Source: Novosphingobium sp. B1
GTDB lineage: Bacteria; Pseudomonadota; Alphaproteobacteria; Sphingomonadales; Sphingomonadaceae
Assembly: GCF_900176395.1 (NCBI RefSeq)
Contig: NZ_FWXL01000006.1
Location: forward strand, 124,001-188,000
DNA length: 64,000 bases
Direction: 5' to 3'
Shown here: positions 26,253 through 36,696 of the stretch, one piece after another
Numbering within the stretch: position 1 is the stretch's first letter
Layout: every line of letters starts with the position of its first letter
Notes under the pieces: model-generated
The model's database searches: none
What the model was told of the DNA's origin: nothing
The model's input: the letters and a program-made list of their open reading frames with translations, nothing else
Translations under genes and position numbers: made by a program

Positions 26253-26903
26253 CTAGCCGAGCGCGTTTATGGTGAAGGCGATCACGCCGATATTGAACAC
26301 GAAGGCAGCAAAGGAATGCAGCGTGACGATGCGCCGCACCTGGCGGCTGGAGATTTCGACATCCGATGTCTGGAAGGTCATGCCCAGCGTGAAACTGAAA
26401 TAGGCAAAGTCCAGATAGTCGGGTGTGTCGGTGCCGGGAAAGTCGACACCGCGCGCGTCCTTGCCGTCCTTGCTGGTATAGAACAGGTGCGCATAGTGCA
26501 GGGCGTACACCGCGTTGGCGAAAAGCCAGGTCAGCGCCAGCGTGCCGATCAGCTTGGCCATGGCAATCCTGTCGCCGCCCGAGGCGCGCGGCAGTTCGCC
26601 CGAAATCGCCGCCATCACGACCATCGTCACGATCGTGGTGATGGCAAGGACAAGCACGCGATTTGCATCGTTGTCTGCCGCGTGACGCCGCAAGTCTGCC
26701 ACCTCGGCATCACGGACCAGTGGAATCAGCGAAAGCAGGAAAGCGACGGCCGCCAGATCGAAGGCCATGGCCGCGGCGTCCAACAGGCTCCTGGCGCTAC
26801 CGAAGTGACGGAAGCCGAACAGCCCTGCCACCAGCAGCACGAGGAACATGACAAAGCGTGGCGGCGCCAGCCGGTTGCCCAGCGCCACGCCGCCACTCTT
26901 CAC
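26253..26903 (-). CDS. DUF1345 family membrane protein
   Basis: A 216-residue integral membrane protein with about five helices and the DUF1345 hallmark in the second half: HYAHLFYTSKD, GVDFPGTDTPDYLDFAYFSFTLGMTFQTSDVEI and a VRRIVTLHSFAAFVFN stretch. The segment resembles a potassium-channel-like pore helix in layout, but the function of the family is not established. It starts four bases after the M61 peptidase stop, so the two are likely co-transcribed. Confidence 0.85.
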   Translation of the reverse strand: MKSGGVALGNRLAPPRFVMFLVLLVAGLFGFRHFGSARSLLDAAAMAFDLAAVAFLLSLIPLVRDAEVADLRRHAADNDANRVLVLAITTIVTMVVMAAISGELPRASGGDRIAMAKLIGTLALTWLFANAVYALHYAHLFYTSKDGKDARGVDFPGTDTPDYLDFAYFSFTLGMTFQTSDVEISSRQVRRIVTLHSFAAFVFNIGVIAFTINALG

Positions 26904-26907
26904 GAGA

Positions 26908-28878
26908 CTACTTCTTCGCCGCGCTGGCAGCGCCGGGGCGCTTGGGCGTCAGCAGCAGGTCGAGCCCGGTCGGTGCCTTGCCCGGTGCGACGCGCTCCAG
27001 CCACGGATAGCGCAGGCCGTCCTTGTAATCGATCTTCACGGTGTCGAAGCGATTGCCGCGCTTGACCAGCAGTTCGATCGGCGCCCCGCCAGAGCCGTCG
27101 GCGCCAGCCTTGGCCGCGGTGATCGCCTTCTTCATGTCGTCGGCGCTGTAGGCGGTGCCGTTGATCGCCATGATCTGCGCGCCCGTCACGATCCCTGCGT
27201 TGAAGGCCGGGCTGTCCCAGCGCGTGCCGGTTACCTTGCCGTCCTTGTCGAGCGAGATGCCGATGGAATTGGCGAGGCTCAGCCCCTTGCCGAACTCCAT
27301 TGCCGCCTTGTTGTAAGGGTTGGGCTCTTCCTTCCAGACCAGCTTGTAGCCACCCTTGTCGATCCCGTTCAGCGGCGCGGGCTGGCCCGGCTGGTTGATG
27401 CGGGTGTCGATCAGCTTGGCCCAGTCATAGGGGTAGAGCGCGTTGAGCTTGGTGATGATCTCGTCCACCTCGAACGGAATCTGGCCATAATCGCCCGGGT
27501 TCATCCCGAAGAACGACTTGGCGAAATCGTCGATCGACTTCTTGCCGCCGGTGCCTTCGCGCAGGATCTGGTCGATTTCGAGCCACACCAGCGCGCCTTC
27601 GGTGTAGTAGTCCTCGTTGCGGGCGAGCGAGGAATAGGGCTTGGGCTTGCGCGAGGCGAAGACCGGATCGAACCCGGTATCCTCGACCGAGCGCCACTCG
27701 CGCCCGGGCTGCTGGGTATAGCCACCGGCCCACGAAGCCAGCATGCCCAGCACCATGTCCTTGCCCTGCATGCCCGAACGCGCTGCAAGCACCGCGCCCC
27801 AGAACTGGTCCTGACCTTCATAGGTCCACAGCAGGTCGCCCTGCATCGGCTGGCGATAGTCAGGCGTCCACAGCCGCGCCGGGCGACGGAACTTGCCCGA
27901 CCACGAGTGCGAATATTCGTGCGGCAGCAGGTTGCGGTCCCACTCCTGCTTGGCCCACTCGGTGAAGGCTTCCGGTTCGAGCTGGTTCTCGCTCGAACGG
28001 TGATGCTCCAGCCCGATGCCGCCGATCTTGTCCGACAGCGCCAGGAGGAATTCGTAGTGGTCGAAGTGGTTGGCGCCAAAGGCCAGCCGCGCTTCCTGCA
28101 CCAGCGCGCTGTGCGCGGCGATGTGCTCGGGCTTGGCTGCCAGTTGCTCAGGCTTGTCGGCCACGACATTCAGCGTGACGTTCTGCCCAAGGTCCCACTT
28201 CTTGAAGTATTTGCCTGCGAAGATCGGCGAATCGACCAGCGTCTCGTAGTCGGTCTCGGCCCAGGTCACGCGGTTTCCACTCATGCTCATGCCGTCCAGC
28301 GCCGTCGCGGGGGTCCAGCCCTGCGGCAGTGTCACCGTCGGCTTCACGCGGATGCGCCGCACATAGTGGCCGGCGGGATAGAGGCTCATCTTCTCCCACT
28401 GCAGGTTCAGCATCTCGGGCGTCATCGTGATGCGCCCCTCGGCGTTCTGCAGCGGCGAGGTGTGGATCAGCTTGGCGACGACTTCCTTGGCACCGGCCGG
28501 CAGCATCACGTGAAACGCATAGACCTCGACACGGTCGCGCTTCCACTCCACCGGCTTGCCATCGACGAAGAACTGCACGCCGACCAGCTCGGCCAGCGGA
28601 CCGCGCGGGCCGTGATTGCCCGGCAGCCACTGCGGATAGAGCAGGATCAGCTCCTTTGCGCCGGCGGCAACGGGAATGATCTGAGTCACCTTGTAGTCGC
28701 CACGCGCCACGTCGGTCGCGTCGATATCCAGCATCATCGTGCCAGGATACGCCACGTCCTGGGCGTCCGGCACGGTCTGCTGGATCGGCACCGCCATCGG
28801 CGCGGAGTTGGCGGCAAGTGCCTGTGTTGACACGGAAAGGGCGAGAATGAGCGGGGCGACCGCGAGCTTTTTCTTCAT
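26908..28878 (-). CDS. M61 family glycyl aminopeptidase-like metallopeptidase with PDZ domain
   Basis: An exported zinc peptidase of 656 residues. It has a signal peptide (cleaved after about residue 22), an N-terminal beta domain, a catalytic domain with the zinc motif HEYSH near residue 320 and a downstream Glu, and a PDZ domain at about 540-630 with the [24 protein letters not shown] type of repeat. M61 enzymes act on N-terminal Gly or Ala peptides in the periplasm. It is divergent from hisS and upstream of the DUF1345 gene. Confidence 0.9.
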   Translation of the reverse strand: MKKKLAVAPLILALSVSTQALAANSAPMAVPIQQTVPDAQDVAYPGTMMLDIDATDVARGDYKVTQIIPVAAGAKELILLYPQWLPGNHGPRGPLAELVGVQFFVDGKPVEWKRDRVEVYAFHVMLPAGAKEVVAKLIHTSPLQNAEGRITMTPEMLNLQWEKMSLYPAGHYVRRIRVKPTVTLPQGWTPATALDGMSMSGNRVTWAETDYETLVDSPIFAGKYFKKWDLGQNVTLNVVADKPEQLAAKPEHIAAHSALVQEARLAFGANHFDHYEFLLALSDKIGGIGLEHHRSSENQLEPEAFTEWAKQEWDRNLLPHEYSHSWSGKFRRPARLWTPDYRQPMQGDLLWTYEGQDQFWGAVLAARSGMQGKDMVLGMLASWAGGYTQQPGREWRSVEDTGFDPVFASRKPKPYSSLARNEDYYTEGALVWLEIDQILREGTGGKKSIDDFAKSFFGMNPGDYGQIPFEVDEIITKLNALYPYDWAKLIDTRINQPGQPAPLNGIDKGGYKLVWKEEPNPYNKAAMEFGKGLSLANSIGISLDKDGKVTGTRWDSPAFNAGIVTGAQIMAINGTAYSADDMKKAITAAKAGADGSGGAPIELLVKRGNRFDTVKIDYKDGLRYPWLERVAPGKAPTGLDLLLTPKRPGAASAAKK

Positions 28879-28979
28879 GGCGCATGTTCATGGCCCGAAG
28901 AAGTCGCATCCGCAACCATCGCGTTGCGCCTTTTTGGCAGGCCTTCCCGTTTTGCCGCTTTCGGTCTAATCGCGCGCCC

Positions 28980-30233
28980 ATGAGCACGCAAACCCCGAGC
29001 ATCCAGACACCTCAGGCCATTCGTGGCACCCAGGACATCTTCGGCCCCGACGCCGAGGCTTTTGCCTTCGTCGTCGAGACGTTCGAGCGCGTGCGCCGCC
29101 TCTACCGCTTCCGCCGCGTCGAGATGCCGGTGTTCGAAAAGACCGCCGTGTTCAGCCGCTCGCTGGGCGAGACGACCGACGTCGTCTCCAAGGAAATGTA
29201 CAGCTTCGAGGATCGCGGTGGAGAATCGCTGACCCTGCGCCCCGAATTCACCGCCGGCATCGCCCGCGCCTTCATCACCGATGGCTGGCAGCAGTACGCG
29301 CCGCTCAAGATCGCGACGCACGGCCCCCTGTTCCGCTACGAACGCCCGCAAAAGGGCCGTTACCGCCAGTTCCACCAGATCGATGCCGAGATCATCGGCG
29401 CGGCAGAACCGCAAGTCGATGTCGAACTGCTGGTGATGGCCGATCAGCTGCTCAAGGAACTGGGGATTGCAGATGGCGTGACGCTCCAGCTCAATACGCT
29501 GGGCGATGGCGCCAGCCGCGAGGCCTGGCGAACCGCGCTGATCGATTACTTCCGCGCCGTGAAGGGCGACCTTTCGGAAGATTCGCAGGACCGCCTTGAG
29601 CGCAACCCCTTGCGCATCCTCGACAGCAAGGACCCGCGCGACAAGCCGTTCACCGCCGATGCGCCGAAGATCGACGATTTCCTGAGCGATGAGGCGCAGG
29701 ATTTCTTCGCCAAGGTAACGGGCGGCCTCGATGCCGCAGGCGTCGCCTGGACCCGCGCCCCGGCGCTGGTGCGAGGCCTAGACTACTACCGCCACACCGC
29801 CTTCGAATTCGTCACCGATCGCCTCGGCGCGCAAGGCACCGTGCTTGGCGGCGGGCGCTATGATGGGCTGATGGAGGCCCTCGGCGGCGCGGCCACGCCC
29901 GCTGTCGGTTGGGCCGCCGGCATCGAACGGCTGGCGATGCTGGTTGGCGAGAAGGGTGAGGCCAAGGCCGACGTGATCGTCGTGGTCGAAGACGATGCCC
30001 TGCTCACCAGCGGCATTGCGCAGGTTTCGCACTTGCGCCGCAGCGGCGTCTCTGCCGAACTCGTGGCTTCGGGGTCGGCGCGCAAGCGTTTCGACAAGGC
30101 GGTCAAGATGGGTGCGCAAGCCATTCTTGCCCTGGCGATGCGCGACGGGCAAGCGGCGGCGCGGGTGCGGGCGGAGGACAGCGCATCCGCCGACTTGCGC
30201 GAACTGCTGGACAAGCAGGTGGCGCAGCTCTGA
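28980..30233 (+). CDS. hisS: Histidine--tRNA ligase
   Basis: Charges tRNA-His with histidine. The 417-residue class II synthetase has motif 2 ([16 protein letters not shown]), the histidine-specific [15 protein letters not shown] loop, motif 3 around [10 protein letters not shown], and a C-terminal anticodon-binding domain. The presence of the two histidine-binding signatures and this last domain favours HisS over HisZ. The start at 28980 (MSTQTPSIQ) is chosen over 32 extra upstream residues that would overlap the divergent promoter. It heads a hisS-prfA-prmC cluster. Confidence 0.94.
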   Translation: MSTQTPSIQTPQAIRGTQDIFGPDAEAFAFVVETFERVRRLYRFRRVEMPVFEKTAVFSRSLGETTDVVSKEMYSFEDRGGESLTLRPEFTAGIARAFITDGWQQYAPLKIATHGPLFRYERPQKGRYRQFHQIDAEIIGAAEPQVDVELLVMADQLLKELGIADGVTLQLNTLGDGASREAWRTALIDYFRAVKGDLSEDSQDRLERNPLRILDSKDPRDKPFTADAPKIDDFLSDEAQDFFAKVTGGLDAAGVAWTRAPALVRGLDYYRHTAFEFVTDRLGAQGTVLGGGRYDGLMEALGGAATPAVGWAAGIERLAMLVGEKGEAKADVIVVVEDDALLTSGIAQVSHLRRSGVSAELVASGSARKRFDKAVKMGAQAILALAMRDGQAAARVRAEDSASADLRELLDKQVAQL

Positions 30234-30342
30234 TGACCTGTTTCCTTCCCGACACTCAGGGGGCTGCCTCCCTTCACGGGGCGGCCAACAAGGGCGCGAA
30301 TCCCTCGGGCAAACCCGGGCTGACGCAGCATGGTGACGCAGA

Positions 30343-31407
30343 ATGAGCGTCTCCGAAGCCCGCCTTGCGCAGATCGCCAACCGCTTTGCCGAGCTTGAGG
30401 CGCGGTTGGCTTCGGGCACGCTTGAAGGGCCGGAATTCATCGCGGCCAGCCGCGATTATGCCGAACTTGAACCCGTCGCCCGCGTCGCCCGCGAAATTGC
30501 GGACATGCGCGCCGAACTGGTCAGCCTCGCCACGCTTGACGATCCCGACATGCGCGAACTGGCCGACGAGGAACTGCGGCGGATCAACGCCGATCTGCCC
30601 GAGGCCGAACACCGCCTCGCCATCGCCATGTTGCCGCGCGATTCGGCAGACAGCCGTCCGGCCATGCTGGAGATTCGCGCCGGCACAGGCGGCGACGAGG
30701 CCGCGCTGTTCGCTGCCGATCTCTATCGCATGTACGAACGCTACGCGGCAGAGCAGGGCTGGCGGATTGAGGTCGTCTCGGTCAACGCCAATGACCTCGG
30801 CGGATACAAGGAAGTCGTCGCCAACGTCACCGGCAGCGGTGTCTTTGCCAAGCTGAAGTTCGAATCCGGCGTCCATCGCGTGCAGCGCGTGCCGGTGACC
30901 GAAAGCGGCGGCCGCATTCACACTTCCGCTGCCACTGTCGCTGTCCTGCCAGAGCCGGATGAAGTCGATATCCGCATCGAGGACAAGGACCTCAAGATCG
31001 ACGTCTATCGGGCGAGCGGCGCGGGCGGGCAGCATGTGAATACCACCGATTCCGCCGTGCGCATCACCCACTTGCCCACCGGAACCGTCGTCACCTGCCA
31101 GGACGGGCGCAGCCAGCACAAGAACAAGGACAAGGCGATGCAGGTCCTGCGCGCCCGCCTGTTCGAGGCACAGCGCGATGCCGCGCAAGGCGAGGAGGCC
31201 GAGGCGCGCAAGGCCATGGTCGGCTCGGGCGATCGCTCCGAACGCATCCGTACCTACAATTTCCCGCAAGGCCGTGTGACCGATCACCGCATCAACCTGA
31301 CGCTGCACCGCTTGCCCGAAATCCTCGAAGGCCCCGGCCTTGCCGAACTGATCGATGCGCTGATCGCCGAGGACCAGGCCAAGCGCCTTGCGGCGATGGA
31401 TGCCTGA
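30343..31407 (+). CDS. prfA: Peptide chain release factor 1
   Basis: Recognises UAA and UAG stop codons and triggers peptide release. The 354-residue product has the catalytic [18 protein letters not shown] loop with GGQ near residue 228 and the codon-reading segment with a PxT-type motif. The gene lies 109 bases after hisS and 9 bases before prmC, whose product methylates the Gln of this GGQ loop. Confidence 0.96.
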   Translation: MSVSEARLAQIANRFAELEARLASGTLEGPEFIAASRDYAELEPVARVAREIADMRAELVSLATLDDPDMRELADEELRRINADLPEAEHRLAIAMLPRDSADSRPAMLEIRAGTGGDEAALFAADLYRMYERYAAEQGWRIEVVSVNANDLGGYKEVVANVTGSGVFAKLKFESGVHRVQRVPVTESGGRIHTSAATVAVLPEPDEVDIRIEDKDLKIDVYRASGAGGQHVNTTDSAVRITHLPTGTVVTCQDGRSQHKNKDKAMQVLRARLFEAQRDAAQGEEAEARKAMVGSGDRSERIRTYNFPQGRVTDHRINLTLHRLPEILEGPGLAELIDALIAEDQAKRLAAMDA

Positions 31408-31416
31408 CCCGGCCTG

Positions 31417-32283
31417 ATGAAGATCGCCGAAGCCCTGCGCGCGGCGGCTGACCGGCTGTCGGCAACGTCGGACACGGCGCGGCTCGATGCCGAACTGCTC
31501 ATGGCCCATGCGCTGGGATGCAGCCGCACCGATCTGCTGCTGCGGCACATGACCGCCGATGTGCCTGCCGCCTTTGCTAGCCTCGTGGAACGACGCATGG
31601 GGCATGAACCGGTTGCCTACATCACCGGCACTGCCGAATTCTACGGGCTGGACCTCGCGGTCAGCCCGGCCGTGCTCATTCCGCGCGGCGATACCGAAAC
31701 GCTAGTAGAGGCTGCGCGTGAGACTTTCGCCCATCGCCCGCCACCGCAGCGCATTCTCGATCTCGGCACCGGCTCGGGTGCGTTGCTTTTGGCGGCGCTG
31801 TCGCTCTGGCCCAGGGCCGAAGGCATCGCCATTGAACGCTCGGCTGAAGCGATTGCCGTGGCGCGGGCCAATGCAGCGCGCCATGCCCCGTGTGCCAGCG
31901 TGCGCGAAGGCGACTGGACGCAAAGTGGTTGGGCTGAGGGTCTCGGAAGGTTTGACCTTGTCCTGTCCAACCCGCCTTATGTCGAGGACGATGCCCCGCT
32001 TGACCTGTCCGTGCGCGCCCATGAGCCTGCATCGGCCCTGTTTTCAGGGCCTGAGGGCATGGATGATTACCGTATGCTCGTGCCGCAATTGCCCGGTCTG
32101 CTGGCGCCCGATGGGGTCGCGATAGTGGAAATCGGCTGGCAACAGGCAGCGGCGGTGTCTGCACTGGCAGTGGCCGCAGGAATGACCGCGCGGGTCCATC
32201 GTGATCTTGCTGGCCGCGAAAGGGCGGTGGAAATGGTGTGTCTGGCCAATATTCCTCTTGGCAACGGGGCTGCGGCCTACTAA
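31417..32283 (+). CDS. prmC: Peptide chain release factor N5-glutamine methyltransferase
   Basis: Methylates the GGQ glutamine of release factors 1 and 2 using S-adenosylmethionine. The 288-residue protein has the SAM motif LDLGTGSGALLLA (about residue 110) and the catalytic NPPY (residue 187). Adjacent to its substrate gene prfA, the usual arrangement. Confidence 0.95.
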   Translation: MKIAEALRAAADRLSATSDTARLDAELLMAHALGCSRTDLLLRHMTADVPAAFASLVERRMGHEPVAYITGTAEFYGLDLAVSPAVLIPRGDTETLVEAARETFAHRPPPQRILDLGTGSGALLLAALSLWPRAEGIAIERSAEAIAVARANAARHAPCASVREGDWTQSGWAEGLGRFDLVLSNPPYVEDDAPLDLSVRAHEPASALFSGPEGMDDYRMLVPQLPGLLAPDGVAIVEIGWQQAAAVSALAVAAGMTARVHRDLAGRERAVEMVCLANIPLGNGAAAY

Positions 32284-32489
32284 TTGTGTTGACAGGCAGG
32301 GGACGGACGAAGGCTTCCCGTCCCGGCCAACTCCACCATTTGCAGGGAATATCGGCCAAAGGGGCCGGGACGAGCGCAGATGCTGGAAACCCCGATTCGC
32401 ATGACGCGAGCCGGTGGCGGAGGGTTGCGCGGCATTACGGGTTGCTCAAGCTTTTACGAGAGGCCGCCCCATTTAAGGAAGTGCCTGAG
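32284..32489 (+). promoter_or_regulatory. 206-base leader before the DUF4167 gene with a long-range inverted repeat
   Basis: The gap holds no gene. A perfect 10-bp inverted repeat, CGTCCCGGCC at 32319-32328 and GGCCGGGACG at 32363-32372, would close a 34-base loop. A TTGACA at 32289-32294 lacks a convincing -10 partner. The region could be a structured 5' untranslated leader; no known riboswitch class is recognised. Confidence 0.4.
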
Positions 32490-33494
32490 TTGAATAACAA
32501 TCGTGGTAACAACCGCCGTCGCGGTCGCGGTAACAACAACCGTCCGCAGAATGGTGGCCAGCAGCTCAACCGGATCGACAGCCGCGCCCGGGGCAATGCC
32601 CCCCAGTTGCTCGAGAAGTATCGCAAGCTTGCGCAGGACGCCCATATGAATGGCGACCGCGTCCAGGCTGAATACTACCTGCAGTTTGCCGATCACTATT
32701 TCCGCGTGATCGCAGATGCCCGCGTGCGCCAGGAAGAACAGCGCCTTCGCCAGAACGGTGGTGAGCGTTGGCAGGAGCAGGAATTCGAGGACGACGGCGG
32801 CGATTTCAGCGTCGAAGGCGATTTCCCCGCGTTCGACCGCCCCACCTCCACCCGCCGCGAGCGTGAAGAGCGCGACGACCGTGGCGAGGATCGCGGCAAT
32901 CGTGGCGAGAACCGCAGTGAAGGCCGTGGTGAAGGCCGTGGTGAAGGCCGCCGCGAACGTGATGATCGTCCCCGCGAGGATCGTCAGCGTGATGATCGTC
33001 AGCGTGATGATCGTCAGCGCGAGGATCGGCCTCGTGATGATCGTCCCCGTGAAGAGCGTGGCGATGGCCGTCGCGAGAATCGCCGCTTCGGTCGCAACCG
33101 CGATGCCGAAGCCGAAGCGCCGGTCGCTGTCGAGGCCCTGCCGGGCGAGGGCGTGCCCGCAATCGAGGGCGAACCCATCGCCGATGCTTCGGACAATCCT
33201 TTCGTGCGCGACACCCGCTCTGCCCGTGGCGGCCTGCGCCCCCGCGCCGAGCGCCGTCCGCGCAGCGCCAAGCCTGCTGGTGGCGATGATGCGCCGGCGA
33301 CGCTTGATGCATCATTCCTGCCGCCCTCGATCAGCACGCGTGCAGAGCCCGAAGCGGCCCCGGCCCCTGCTGCTCCGGCAGCCGTGGATCCCGATACCCC
33401 TGCGGCAGAGGACGCTCCGGCACCTGCGCCCAAGAAGCGCGGACGTCCCCGCAAGACGCCCGCACCCGAAGCAAGCGAGCCGGTCGAAGGCTGA
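32490..33494 (+). CDS. DUF4167 domain protein with Arg/Asp-rich repeats
   Basis: A 334-residue protein. The N-terminal DUF4167 domain (about 1-85) starts with an Asn/Arg/Gly-rich tract (NNNRGNNRRRGRG) and includes YRKLAQDAHMNGDRVQAEYYLQFADHYFRVI. The middle, about 125-205, is built of RDD/RED/RQR repeats coded by a 15-base DNA repeat at roughly 32920-33080. The C-terminus is Pro/Ala-rich and ends with an AT-hook-like KKRGRPRKTP. The composition suggests nucleic-acid binding, but the function is not established. TTG at 32490 is chosen because AAGGAAG lies about eight bases upstream and the family starts at this Asn/Arg tract. Confidence 0.82.
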   Translation: MNNNRGNNRRRGRGNNNRPQNGGQQLNRIDSRARGNAPQLLEKYRKLAQDAHMNGDRVQAEYYLQFADHYFRVIADARVRQEEQRLRQNGGERWQEQEFEDDGGDFSVEGDFPAFDRPTSTRREREERDDRGEDRGNRGENRSEGRGEGRGEGRRERDDRPREDRQRDDRQRDDRQREDRPRDDRPREERGDGRRENRRFGRNRDAEAEAPVAVEALPGEGVPAIEGEPIADASDNPFVRDTRSARGGLRPRAERRPRSAKPAGGDDAPATLDASFLPPSISTRAEPEAAPAPAAPAAVDPDTPAAEDAPAPAPKKRGRPRKTPAPEASEPVEG

Positions 33495-33521
33495 AGCTTC
33501 CGGCACTCTCGGAACAGGCAG

Positions 33522-33547
33522 AACCCTCCCCATGCGGGAGGGTTTTT
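33522..33547 (+). terminator. Rho-independent terminator of the DUF4167 gene
   Basis: Perfect 9-bp stem AACCCTCCC / GGGAGGGTT around a CATGC loop, running into TTTTT, 28 bases past the stop codon. Confidence 0.9.
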
Positions 33548-33684
33548 GCTGTCCGGTACAGGTCCTGAAGGTGAAAGGTAGGTGCGGGGTAGGTCGGGCA
33601 CAGGTCTGCACCGGGTTTCACCGTGCCTTGGCCGGCAGTCACAAGGGTTGCGGCATGGTTCGGCCAGCCCCATAGCAGGAGGGC

Positions 33685-35277
33685 ATGAAAGCCTCCCGCT
33701 TATCCCCTCGCTACACCCCGCGTCTGCCCTCCCGCGAATCCGTCCTGACCCTTGCCGCTGGCGGCATCGCGGCCTGCGGGTTCCAGCCCTTGGGCGCCTG
33801 GCCGCTGACTCTGCTCGGCATGGCCTGGCTGATACACCGGCTTTACGCGGTAAAGTCCTGGCCGCAGGCGTTTTTTGCCGGCTGGCTGTTCGGCGTCGGG
33901 CATTTCACCGTGGGCAATGGCTGGATAGCTACGGCCTTTACGTATCAGGCGGAAATGCCGGCCTGGCTGGGCTGGATTGCGGTCGTGCTGCTGGCGCTAT
34001 ATCTCGCGGTTTTTCCGGCACTTGGCGCGGTGACGGGCTGGTGGCTGGCGAAGACCCGCCGCGCCATGCTGCTCCCCGCCTTTGCCGCGACGTGGATCGT
34101 GTCGGAGTGGCTGCGGTCGTGGGTGTTTACCGGCTTTGCCTGGAATCCGCTGGCGATGGTGACGCTGGGCGGTTTCGAGCGACCGGGACTGGCGCTCTTG
34201 TCGCAGTTTACAGGGACTTACGCCTTGTCCGGGCTGGTTGTGCTGCTCGCTGGCTGGTGGCTGTTCGGACTGCGCGCGTGGCGGCAGGGAAACCGTGCTG
34301 CGGCATCCGCCTATGTGCTTGGCCCGGTCGCCCTTTTTCTCCTGCCACTGCATGGCGAGCGGCGCGAGGGGACCTTGCCTTTCACGCTGGTCCAGCCCGA
34401 TGTGCGGCAGGAATTGCTGAACGATCCAGCCAACTTCGAGAACCAGTTCCGCACAACGGCCGCGCTCTCGCTGGCGCGCAAGCCCGGAGAACGCCGGCTG
34501 GTGCTCTGGCCGGAAAGCGGCGTGCCCGATTTCCTTCGCTCCGGCTACGCGCAGTTCTGGTACGACGAGACGACCTTTGCCGGTGACCCGGTGGCGGCGC
34601 GGACGCGGATCGGGCGGACGATCGGGGCGGGCAGCCTGCTGCTGACCGGTACCACCGATCTAGAGGTGCGGCGCGGCAAGGTTGCGGGCGCCTGGAATGT
34701 GGTGACGGCGCTCGATTCCACCGGCGCGATCCGCGGCTCCTACGCCAAGGCCCATCTCGTGCCCTATGGCGAATACCTGCCGATGCGCGAGATCCTGGAG
34801 CCGCTCGGCCTTTCGCGGCTGGTGGCGGGCAGCATCGACTTTCTGGCAGGTCCCGGTCCGCGCACATCGGACTTCGGGCCTTACGGCAAGGCGGGCTTCC
34901 AGATCTGCTACGAGATCATCTTTTCAGGACAGGTGGCCGATCGCGCCAATCGGCCTGACTACCTGTTCAACCCCACCAACGACGGCTGGTTCGGTGCCTG
35001 GGGGCCGCCCCAGCATCTGGCGCAGGCGCGGATGCGGGCGATCGAGGAAGGGTTGCCGGTGTTGCGCGCGACGACCACCGGTATCAGTGCGGTGATCGAT
35101 GCCGATGGCGTGGTGCGCCAGTATCTTGCCAGCCAGAAGCGCGGGCGGATCGATGCGCTGGTGCCGCCTGCACACAAGCCGACGCTGTTTGCGCGCACGG
35201 GCAACATGCTGGCGCTTGTCTGGGCTGCAGTTCTTCTTTGCGTGGCGCTGGTTGCCAGCGCAGCGCGGAAGCGCTAA
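33685..35277 (+). CDS. lnt: Apolipoprotein N-acyltransferase
   Basis: Inner-membrane enzyme that adds the third acyl chain to lipoproteins. The 530-residue product has about six N-terminal membrane helices, then a periplasmic carbon-nitrogen hydrolase domain with the Glu of [11 protein letters not shown] (about 275), the Lys of [16 protein letters not shown] and the Cys of FQICYEIIF (about 410), and a final helix at the C-terminus. AGGAGG lies just before the ATG. It precedes metK by 71 bases, as in many alphaproteobacteria. Confidence 0.95.
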   Translation: MKASRLSPRYTPRLPSRESVLTLAAGGIAACGFQPLGAWPLTLLGMAWLIHRLYAVKSWPQAFFAGWLFGVGHFTVGNGWIATAFTYQAEMPAWLGWIAVVLLALYLAVFPALGAVTGWWLAKTRRAMLLPAFAATWIVSEWLRSWVFTGFAWNPLAMVTLGGFERPGLALLSQFTGTYALSGLVVLLAGWWLFGLRAWRQGNRAAASAYVLGPVALFLLPLHGERREGTLPFTLVQPDVRQELLNDPANFENQFRTTAALSLARKPGERRLVLWPESGVPDFLRSGYAQFWYDETTFAGDPVAARTRIGRTIGAGSLLLTGTTDLEVRRGKVAGAWNVVTALDSTGAIRGSYAKAHLVPYGEYLPMREILEPLGLSRLVAGSIDFLAGPGPRTSDFGPYGKAGFQICYEIIFSGQVADRANRPDYLFNPTNDGWFGAWGPPQHLAQARMRAIEEGLPVLRATTTGISAVIDADGVVRQYLASQKRGRIDALVPPAHKPTLFARTGNMLALVWAAVLLCVALVASAARKR

Positions 35278-35289
35278 TCGGGAGCGCAC

Positions 35290-35328
35290 ATAAAGCTTTC
35301 TTTATATCGCGCGCCCAGCCGCTGGGCG
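35290..35328 (+). promoter_or_regulatory. Two stem-loops in the metK leader
   Basis: Within the 71 bases between lnt and metK are two perfect hairpins: ATAAAG-CTTT-CTTTAT at 35290-35305 and a 7-bp CGCCCAG/CTGGGCG stem with a three-base loop at 35312-35328. Neither has a T-tract. They end about 8 bases before the TAGGA ribosome site of metK. Their role is unknown; no known SAM riboswitch fold is recognised. Confidence 0.45.
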
Positions 35329-35348
35329 GCATCAGCATAGGATTTCTC

Positions 35349-36560
35349 ATGCGCACCGACTATCTGTTCACGTCCGAAAGCGTTTCCGAAGGCCACCCCG
35401 ACAAGGTGTCGGACCAGATCAGCGACGCCATCGTCGACCTGTTCCTGTCGAAGGATCCCGAAGCACGCATCGCTTGCGAGACGCTGACGACCACGCAGCT
35501 CGTGGTGCTGGCCGGCGAAATCCGCTGCAAGGGCGTGTACGAGAATGGGCAATGGGCGCCGGGCGCGCAGGAAGAGATCGAGCAGGCGGTGCGCGATACG
35601 GTCAAGCGGATCGGCTATGCCCAGGACGGCTTCCACTGGGAAAAGTTCGAGTTCATCAACCGCCTTCACGGCCAGTCTGCGCACATCGCGCAGGGCGTCG
35701 ATGCCGGCGAGAACAAGGATGAAGGCGCAGGCGACCAGGGTATCATGTTCGGTTATGCGACCGATGAGACCCCCGGCCTGATGCCGGCAACGCTTTATTA
35801 CAGCCACAAGATCCTCGAGCGCATGGCTGCCGACCGCCATTCGGGTGCGGCGCCTTTCCTCGAGCCCGACGCCAAGAGCCAGGTCACGCTGCGCTACGAA
35901 GGCTCGCTGCCGGTTGCCGCAACCGCGATCGTCGTCTCCACCCAGCACAAGGCGGGCTACGACGAGAACGATCCTGCCAAGCAGGCCGAGCTTGAAGCCT
36001 ACGTGAAGGGCGTGATCGCCGACGTGATCCCGCCGGTGCTGTTGCGCGAGACGGAATACTTCATCAACCCGACCGGCAGCTTCGAGATCGGCGGCCCTGA
36101 CGGTGATGCCGGCCTGACCGGGCGCAAGATCATCGTCGACACTTACGGCGGCGCGGCTCCGCACGGCGGCGGCGCATTCTCGGGCAAGGACCCGACGAAG
36201 GTTGACCGTTCGGCCGCCTACATCACCCGCTACCTTGCCAAGAACGTGGTCGCTGCCGGCCTTGCCACGCGCTGCACGATCCAGATCGCCTATGCCATCG
36301 GTGTTTCAAAGCCGCTGTCGCTCTATGTCGACACGCATGACACCAGCACCGTAGGCGACGACAAGATCGAGCAGGCGATCCTGGGCATTGCCAAGCTGGG
36401 CGGCCTCACCCCGCGTTCGATCCGCACGCATCTGGGCCTGAACAAGCCGATCTACCAGCCGACTGCGGCTTATGGCCACTTCGGGCGCAAGCCGGAAGGC
36501 GACTTCTTCCCTTGGGAGCGCACCGATCTGGTCGACGACCTCAAGGCGGCTTTTGCCTGA
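35349..36560 (+). CDS. metK: S-adenosylmethionine synthetase
   Basis: Makes S-adenosylmethionine from methionine and ATP. The 403-residue product has SEGHPDK near the N-terminus, the [12 protein letters not shown] active-site segment near residue 127, and the [17 protein letters not shown]-loop-like motif near 280. The start at 35349 ([12 protein letters not shown]) is the family start; 37 upstream in-frame residues overlap lnt and are excluded. Confidence 0.96.
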   Translation: MRTDYLFTSESVSEGHPDKVSDQISDAIVDLFLSKDPEARIACETLTTTQLVVLAGEIRCKGVYENGQWAPGAQEEIEQAVRDTVKRIGYAQDGFHWEKFEFINRLHGQSAHIAQGVDAGENKDEGAGDQGIMFGYATDETPGLMPATLYYSHKILERMAADRHSGAAPFLEPDAKSQVTLRYEGSLPVAATAIVVSTQHKAGYDENDPAKQAELEAYVKGVIADVIPPVLLRETEYFINPTGSFEIGGPDGDAGLTGRKIIVDTYGGAAPHGGGAFSGKDPTKVDRSAAYITRYLAKNVVAAGLATRCTIQIAYAIGVSKPLSLYVDTHDTSTVGDDKIEQAILGIAKLGGLTPRSIRTHLGLNKPIYQPTAAYGHFGRKPEGDFFPWERTDLVDDLKAAFA

Positions 36561-36585
36561 GTCCAGCGACTGCCGAGACAACTGC

Positions 36586-36618
36586 GGCCCGCTTCCCGGA
36601 AGGGAGGCGGGCCGTTTT
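36586..36618 (+). terminator. Rho-independent terminator of metK
   Basis: A 12-bp stem (GGCCCGCTTCCC with GGGAGGCGGGCC, one G-U pair) around a GGAA tetraloop, followed by GTTTTG, 25 bases after the metK stop. Confidence 0.9.
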
Positions 36619-36696
36619 GCTTGATGGGTTTCATCTGCGCTTTCCTACATCGTGCGACTTTTGCACGACTCTGGCTTTTCGAACGGAGCCGGACCC

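Noticed and set aside
26848..28830. 660-codon open frame on the plus strand opposite the M61 peptidase
   Set aside because: Shadow frame; the opposite strand encodes a complete peptidase with a zinc motif and signal peptide.
30855..30872. GTTCGAATCC, a T-loop-like sequence suggesting a tRNA
   Set aside because: It lies inside prfA in the correct reading frame and no cloverleaf can be built around it.
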